64,000 nucleotides of DNA from Ottelia alismoides (Eukaryota > Streptophyta > Magnoliopsida > Alismatales > Hydrocharitaceae): contig JAZKJV010004148.1 in NCBI GenBank assembly GCA_037367405.1, positions 2,170,501-2,234,500 of the forward strand, written 5' to 3'. The translations under genes were made by a program, and so were the position numbers. Below, one piece after another: positions 58,390-64,000 of this stretch (positions within the stretch are counted from its first letter, which is position 1; every line of letters begins with the position of its first letter). The notes beneath the pieces are model-generated. The model did no database searches. It saw nothing but the letters and a program-made list of their open reading frames with translations, and was not told where the DNA came from.

Positions 58390-60250
58390 ACCGCGACACG
58401 GATTTCAGTGATGGTGGTGCTGAGGCCCACCCTGTGTTTCGGTGGTACTGATGCCACCATATTTGATGCAGATCCCTCGGATTCAGAGTCTGATTGGGCA
58501 GATTGTGATGATCAGATGCCAGACTTGAGTCCACCTGAGCCTACAGATGAGGAGGAGGAAGATGTAGAGCAGATCAGAGACAACACAGTTGAGCAGCCTT
58601 CTCCAGATCCAGTTTGCGAGAGTTCGCTTTCTTTCTCCCAGGCAGATTTGGCATACTTAGCAGCATTGACACATTTCCTTCTGCAGCCAGATTTGCCAGC
58701 ACCCAGCTGTCTAGAGCTGAAGCCGCTCCCTACTTCGCTGAAGTATCGATTCCTTGCGGGCGAGCCTGAGATGTACCCAGTCATCATCTCCGCCGATCTG
58801 ACTGGAGAACAGGAATCCCGTTTGATGGGGGTTCTTGAAAAGAACCGCAAGGCAATCGGATGGAGCGTAGTAGATCTCCATGGGATTAGTCCATCAGTGT
58901 GCTCCCACCATATCTATCTCGAGGAGGGGGCGAAGCCGTCGCGTGAGTTCCAGCGGCGACTGAACCCCAACCTGAGAGAGGTCGTGATGAAGGAAATATC
59001 AAAATGGTGGAGTGCAGATTTTATTTATCCCATTTCCGACTCCAAGTGGGTTAGCCCCTTGCATGTGGTGCCCAAGAAGATGGGCATCACGACTGTGATC
59101 AGTGAGTCGGGAGAGGAGCTTGCTACACGAGTACCCACCTCTTGGAGGGTCTGTGTTGACTACAGGAGACTCAACCAGGCCACCAAGAAGGACTATTTCC
59201 CCCTACCTTTTATTGACCAGATCATTGAGAGACTGGCAGGGAAGAGCCATTATTGCTTCCTGGATGGGTACTCGGGCTACAACCAGGTGGCCATCGCTCC
59301 TGAGGATCAGGAGAAGACCACCTTTACATGTCCCTTCGGTACATATGCCTTTCGACGCATGCCATTTGGGCTATGCAATGCCCCTGCGACTTTTCAGAGG
59401 GGCATGTTGTCGATCTTTTCGGACATGGTAGGGGAGTGTTTGGAGGTCTTCATGGACGATTTCTCGGTCTACGGCGATGGATTCGACTCCTGTCTAGACT
59501 GCCTAGACCGAGTACTCCAGCGATGTATTGAGTTCCATTTGGTTCTATCTTGGGAGAAGAGTCACTTCATGGTGACTCAAGGGACGGTGCTTGGCCACAT
59601 CATCTCCAACATGGGCATGGAGGTTGATCCGGCCAAGGTTGATGTCATTAGAAACTCGCACCGCCGTCCAATTTGAGGCAGCTTCGGCCATTCCTGGGGC
59701 ACCGTTGGATTTTATAGGAGATTTATTCAGGATTTCAGCAGGATTGCCCGGCCGTTGACTGACCTCTTGACGAAAGACACCGAGTTCCTTGTCGATGACA
59801 AGTGTCTTTCGTCCTTTGCGACTCTCCAGCAGTGTGTTATTGAGGCTCCTGTCCTTCAGCCGCCTGATTGGTCTCTTCCATTCGAGATCATGACGGACGC
59901 CTCCGATTTTGCTGTAGGGGCAGTGCTGGGACAGAGGAGGGATGGAGTTCCATTTGCCATACACTACGCTAGCCGCACATTGGATTCCGCCCAGTGGAAT
60001 TACACGGTCATGGAGAAGGAGATGCTAGCAGTAGTGTTTGCCCTAGATAAGTTTCGATCTTATATCATTGGATCTAGAGTGACTTTGTACACAGATCACA
60101 CCGCCATCAGGTACCTCATGGCAAAGAAGGATGCCAAGGCCAGATTGACTAGATGGATCCTTCTACTCCCAGGAGTTCGACATTGAGATCAAGGATAAGC
60201 CTGGAGTCAAGAATGTGGTGGCAGATCATCTCTCCCGTTTAGAGCAGCCT
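58390..60250 (+). pseudogene. Athila pol: reverse transcriptase and RNase H
   Basis: The frame 58,387-59,676 (429 codons) holds an acidic linker, then RT from about 58,800 with WRVCVDYRRLN, GKSHYCFLDGYSGYNQ, FGLCNAPATF and the catalytic FMDD at 59,449-59,460. A frameshift near 59,650 moves into 59,755-60,186, the RNase H domain: [33 protein letters not shown] and [10 protein letters not shown] carry the acidic residues. A second frameshift near 60,170 precedes [12 protein letters not shown] and RNase H copy the genomic RNA into DNA. The key residues are present, but the reading frame is broken twice. Confidence 0.93.
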
Positions 60251-61606
60251 GAGGAGTCTGAGCAGATTGACCCCATTAGAGATACCTTCCCAGATGAGGC
60301 GATCCTTGCTATCGCCTCACTCCCGTGGTATGCCAATATTGTGAACTTTCTCGTTGCTGGGAAAGTCCCACAAGATTGGCCAAGGCAGAGGCTTGAGACC
60401 TTCCTCGCGAAGGCCAAGTCCTACCATTGGGAGGATCCCATCCTTTACCACGAAGGAGGGGATAGCGTCTGGCGTCGGTGTATTCCTCAGGAGGAACACC
60501 ATAGCGTCCTCACTTACTGCCACAAGCTTGAGGCAGGAGGACATCATTCTGGGAGGAGAACGGCACAGAAAGTGCTCCAATCCGGCTTGTGGTGGCCTAC
60601 CCTCTTCAAGGACTCAGATGAGTTCGTGAAGAGGTGTACTGACTGTCAGAGGATGGGCACTTGTGGACAACGTGATATGATGCCGATGCAGCCCATTCAC
60701 TTCTGTGAGGTTTTTGACGCATGGGGCATCGATTTCATGGGTCCATTCCCTAAGAGTCAGGGATTTGAGTACATTCTGTTGGCCGTAGATTATGTTAGTC
60801 GTTGGGTTGAGGCTATCCCCGCCCAAGCCGCTGATGCGAGGACAGTTTGCAAATTTTTGAGGAAGCACATTATCACCCGGTTCGGGGTTCCACGAGTTCT
60901 GATTTCTGATGGGGGGTCTCATTTCATCAACGACCAGGTGAAGGCCCTTGCTAGCGAGTTTGGTATAGACCATCGTGTTGCTACACCTTACCATCCACAG
61001 ACGAATGGTCTAGCCGAGGTGTCGAATAGGGAGATCAAGAATATATTGCAGAAAGTCGTCCGCCCTGACCGAAAGGTTTGGTCACAGCTTTTGGACTCGG
61101 TCTTGTGGGCATATAAAACGTCTTTCAAGACTCCATTGGGCACATCTCCCTTTCGTCTCGTATATGGCAAGCCGTGCCATTTACCTGTTGAGCTGAGGCA
61201 CAAGTCACTTTGGGCAGTTACAGATATTCTTATAAATCCAGATGGTATGGGAGACCAGAGGAGGGCAGAGTTAGCCGCCCTGGAGGAGCTTAGAGATACA
61301 GCTTTCTCAAACAACCTACATTATAAGGAGAAAGTGAAGGAGTGGCATGATTCTCATATCAGCCACAAGCATTTTGAGATTGGACGGAGAGTATGGCTGT
61401 TTGATGCGAGGCTTTGTTTGTTTCCAGGAAATCTACAGAGCAAATGGAAGGGACCCTATTTGGTCAGAAAGGTACACGACAACGGTAGCATTGATATATC
61501 TGAGTTGTCTTCTGAGAGTACCTTTCGAGTGAACGGCCAGTGGCTCAAGCCATTTCTAGATCATGAGCCGCGGGTCGCTGATCTTGCCCCTATTCATTTT
61601 GCGTGA
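60251..61606 (+). CDS. Athila pol: integrase, frame still open
   Basis: The frame 60,215-61,606 is open for 463 codons. A zinc-binding HHCC region runs from about 60,520 ([13 protein letters not shown] … CTDCQRM at 60,635). The catalytic core has D in GIDFMGPFP (about 60,725), D in ISDGGSHF (about 60,900) and E in [12 protein letters not shown] (about 61,010), giving the D,D-35-E pattern. The C-terminal part has [16 protein letters not shown] and [11 protein letters not shown], as in Athila integrases. It would insert the cDNA into chromosomal DNA. It is part of the polyprotein, so it is not expressed correctly while the upstream frames are broken. Confidence 0.93.
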   Translation, partial: EESEQIDPIRDTFPDEAILAIASLPWYANIVNFLVAGKVPQDWPRQRLETFLAKAKSYHWEDPILYHEGGDSVWRRCIPQEEHHSVLTYCHKLEAGGHHSGRRTAQKVLQSGLWWPTLFKDSDEFVKRCTDCQRMGTCGQRDMMPMQPIHFCEVFDAWGIDFMGPFPKSQGFEYILLAVDYVSRWVEAIPAQAADARTVCKFLRKHIITRFGVPRVLISDGGSHFINDQVKALASEFGIDHRVATPYHPQTNGLAEVSNREIKNILQKVVRPDRKVWSQLLDSVLWAYKTSFKTPLGTSPFRLVYGKPCHLPVELRHKSLWAVTDILINPDGMGDQRRAELAALEELRDTAFSNNLHYKEKVKEWHDSHISHKHFEIGRRVWLFDARLCLFPGNLQSKWKGPYLVRKVHDNGSIDISELSSESTFRVNGQWLKPFLDHEPRVADLAPIHFA

Positions 61607-61737
61607 GATGTGATCTTTGACTCACAACTAATGCATCTCACGCCTGAGTTTCACCGATCTTCCGCCTTGCATAGATCCAGCTGTCCATATCGCTACATTC
61701 TTTAGTCCCACATCCCTTTCTTCATCTTGTGATTATG
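61607..61737 (+). other. spacer between integrase stop and hairpin array
   Basis: Non-coding. It includes 'gatgtgatct..' and a direct repeat of 'catctcacg'-like words. Nothing else is recognised. Confidence 0.5.
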
Positions 61738-62090
61738 CTATACTTAGGGGGCACTCTACCCTAAGTATGGGGGGGATGTGAGACCGTTTGGGTATTTCTT
61801 TTGTTTCTGCCTACCCCTGTTTTGCTGCCTATACTTAGGGATATTTTACCCTAAGTATAGGGGAGGTAGACCCTGTACATTCTCCACTCAGTTTTCCCTT
61901 AGTGTACAGCCTGCTATACTTAGGATTATTTAATCCTAAGTATAGGGGGAAGACCAGATACCCTCTTGACTTTTCATTCATTCGTCTTTGTATAGGGCCC
62001 TTTCTTTTCACTTCCCTATACCTAGCACGAGTTATGTCTTCTTCATCGCTCTTGACTCTGAGGACATCATTCGAGCTAAGTATAGGGGGG
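61738..62090 (+). repeat. array of CTATACTTAGGG hairpins, each with a PPT-like G run
   Basis: H1 61,738-61,770 (arms CTATACTTAGGG and CCCTAAGTATGG), H2 61,829-61,860 (12-bp perfect arms, 8-base loop), H3 61,914-61,945 (15-bp perfect arms, 2-base loop) and H4 62,016-62,085 (imperfect arms, long loop). The 3' arm is followed by a G-rich run (GGGGGG, GGGGAGG, GGGGGA, GGGGGG). The core TATAGGGGGG is the same as the real PPT at 63,431-63,442. The counterpart on the minus strand is 36,285-36,757. Confidence 0.88.
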
Positions 62091-63430
62091 TGTGTATATA
62101 TTTCATATATACTTTAGCCATAACTCGTACTTTGTGCGAGTGTGTTAATAAATAAAATGGCTAAAAATCACAAAAATTTAAAAATTTTTCATGTACATAA
62201 ACTTCTTTTATCTGCACAAAAATAGCTAGTGTACAAAATTATTTTTGTAAAATGATTTCAAAAATCTTTTTGTGTAAAGCTTGTGTAAATATTTTTGTAT
62301 CAAAATTATGTATATAGTACAAAATTTTTCCAAAATGTTTTGAAAATCAAAAGTTTGCAAAAGTCTTGTGTAAATGTGTGTGAATATCTTTTTGCGAAAC
62401 TTGCATTTCATGCATCATTCATACATGATTTCAAAACATTTTTCAAAAATTTTTGCATGTTTGTAAAATTTGTGTGAATAAGCATCTTTTGTACATATGT
62501 ATATAGTTTTTATGGATGATAGGTGACATTTAAACTAGCCTGGAATCAAATTGAGAAATGGATTCTTGATTAAGATCTTAATCCACCTAACTTCTAAGAG
62601 GAACCTTATAGGGCTTAGGTTTAAGGCTTTTCAGGTCCATGGTGACTTAATTCTTTGAGTCCACTAGGCTATGATCACATGTCATCTCAATGAGCCTAAG
62701 TAGAGCACTTAACAACAACACATGACTCATATAGACAATGGCTTTACTTGGACACCAGCACTATGCACTTGAAAAAAAATGTGCAAAAAGAAAATAACTC
62801 CAAAAAAGTGGTGGGTCTGATAGAAAATGATAATCCCACCGGAGTATGTATATAGAGTGCAATAAGCAAAGCTTGGTTTCATGATCCACCTGTTGTAGCT
62901 TGCAGCAGGGAGACTTAGCTACACTGGTCAAGCTCCCAAGGGTACTTGGCTACACTGGCCTTGACCCATTCTCTTCTTCCTCCTCTTCTTGAGCCGGTTG
63001 AACTTGAACTTAGAAGGGAATACCCCGCTCCTCGAGGAAAGAGTGGCCAGATTGAGGTCATAGAGTTACCTTGTTGGGGAGGGTTGTCAAGTTGCCATTT
63101 CTGAGGTGGAGAGCTTAGACCTCACTTTCACAGGACAAGAAAAGATTCATGGTCTTCAGGGTTTGTGATTGATGACTTGTTCTGATCTGGAGCATTGAGG
63201 AGTCTTGGTTATAGAGTAGTGGAACTTAGAGGCTGTTGAGTTTTAGACTTAAGTCTAAATAAGGTTCCGACACACTAATAATCCAAAGATCTGATCGAGC
63301 TCCATACCCCAATTTAATGAAGGCAAGTTTAATAATCAACCTTGATCCATGTACATCCTCTTTTTCTTTTTCTTTCTTTCTTTTTCACTTCTTTTTCAAA
63401 TAAGTGTTTGCTAAGGTACTAGCAAAGTTA
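62091..63430 (+). other. 3' non-coding region of the Athila element
   Basis: 62,160-62,520 is AT-rich with repeated 'gtgtaaat' and 'caaaatttt' words. 62,520-63,315 is mixed sequence without an ORF of note. 63,316-63,430 repeats 1-117. No env-like ORF with membrane segments is visible here, unlike some Athila elements. Confidence 0.7.
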
Positions 63431-63442
63431 TTTATAGGGGGG
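63431..63442 (+). promoter_or_regulatory. polypurine tract
   Basis: TTTATAGGGGGG directly precedes the 3' LTR. It is the expected primer site for plus-strand DNA synthesis. Confidence 0.85.
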
Positions 63443-64000
63443 TCATGAATACTCATTCATCACTCTTTATTCTTATATTTTAGCTACAAATACCTTTGCA
63501 AATGCATGTAGATATGTGTAAATAGGAATAATTACCAAAAGCATGCATTGTGTAAAAACCTATAATTATCTTGTTTTTGTGCAAAAATAAAAGAATAAAG
63601 ATTAAAAAGAAAAAGAGGGAAATATTTAGAATAAATATTGAGCAACCTAACCCAAGGGAGGGCTCAGCATGGGCCTGACCGCATAAAAGCCAAAGTAGAG
63701 GGAGATAGGGGCTCATGTGTGTAAATATTTATGTAAATAAATAAAAATATTTTCCTCACCAAAAATAGGCTTGTAAATATGTGTCTATATTTATAAGTAT
63801 AAAAACAAAAGATAAAAATATGAAAATTAAAAAGGAAACAAAAAAAAACATCACCTTCACCATGTACATGAACCACTCCTATAGATATTTATTTTAACCT
63901 TGTAAATAAATAAAATTAATTCCCAAAATTTTTGTAAATATTCTATGTTATATAATGTAAATAAATAAAATAAGAACAGTTAAAACAAAAACAAGATAAA
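63443..64000 (+). mobile_element. Athila 3' LTR, first 558 bp
   Basis: It matches the 5' LTR start at 49,708-50,265 with about eight differences by eye, including the second base (TCATGAAT in place of TGATGAAT). The rest lies beyond the window. Confidence 0.93.

Larger units (their letters stand above)
49708..64000 (+). mobile_element. near-complete Athila-lineage Ty3/gypsy retrotransposon (right end beyond the window)
   Basis: All parts are present in order: 5' LTR 49,708-53,258, tRNA-Asp PBS 53,262, leader, gag 54,763-57,300, protease about 57,700-58,390, RT/RNase H 58,390-60,250, integrase to 61,606, hairpin array 61,738-62,090, PPT 63,431-63,442 and 3' LTR from 63,443. The RT (GKSHYCFLDGYSGYNQ, CNAPATF, FMDDF) and the PBS place it in Athila. 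The first about 557 bp of the two LTRs differ at roughly 8 sites by eye. Stops and frameshifts in gag-pol make it non-autonomous now. It sits in older gag debris; the 5 bases left of it are CAGCC. Confidence 0.95.

Noticed and set aside
61738..62090. CRISPR-like repeats
   Set aside because: The repeats are palindromic, uneven in spacing and lie inside a plant retrotransposon; there are no spacers of constant length.

Overview
This window is repeat-dense nuclear DNA of a flowering plant. No intact host gene could be recognised. Nearly all of it is Ty3/gypsy retrotransposons of the Athila lineage and Ty1/copia retrotransposons, nested, broken and partly duplicated. Plant origin is shown by Athila-type reverse transcriptase and integrase, primer-binding sites complementary to the 3' end of plant tRNA-Asp, 3.5-4.3 kb LTRs, and a fragment of chloroplast rbcL. 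The species cannot be told from the sequence.

Layout. 1-4,396: the 3' end of an Athila element (tail, polypurine tract, 3' LTR with an internal 531-bp tandem duplication). It ends exactly inside the gag gene of a copia element. 4,397-10,755: the rest of that copia element (gag, protease, integrase, RT, RNase H and 3' LTR), with many frame breaks. 10,756-18,084: an old minus-strand Athila element (gag/protease remnant, leader, PBS, 5' LTR). 18,431-33,596: a direct tandem duplication of about 7.57 kb; each unit holds a degenerate copia pol, a copia LTR and a scrambled minus-strand gypsy piece. 33,597-36,232: minus-strand Athila pol remnant. 36,233-44,035: minus-strand Athila-type element with LTR, PBS, leader and gag, but an acidic ORF of unknown function where pol would be expected. 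44,036-49,707: a scrapyard of another Athila leader, two short LTR-like ends, a segment with an rbcL fragment, and gag remnants in both orientations. 49,708-64,000: an almost complete plus-strand Athila element (5' LTR, PBS, leader, gag, protease, RT, RNase H, integrase, 3' non-coding region, PPT and the first 558 bp of its 3' LTR). By eye its two LTR starts differ at about 1-2% of positions, so it inserted fairly recently, but gag-pol already carries stops and frameshifts.

The most notable structures are non-coding. (1) An array of perfect hairpins lies downstream of Athila pol. Their arms vary by paired changes, and each is followed by a copy of the PPT core. (2) A leader hairpin differs between copies by compensatory substitutions. 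(3) A candidate 310-nt 5'-UTR intron sits in the LTR, with TATA-to-donor and donor-to-acceptor spacing kept in three diverged LTRs. (4) A series of copia LTR hairpins all have a GTG loop. Together with the acidic ORF of the pol-less element, these suggest conserved RNA-level functions of this Athila family, which is inference from the sequence alone.
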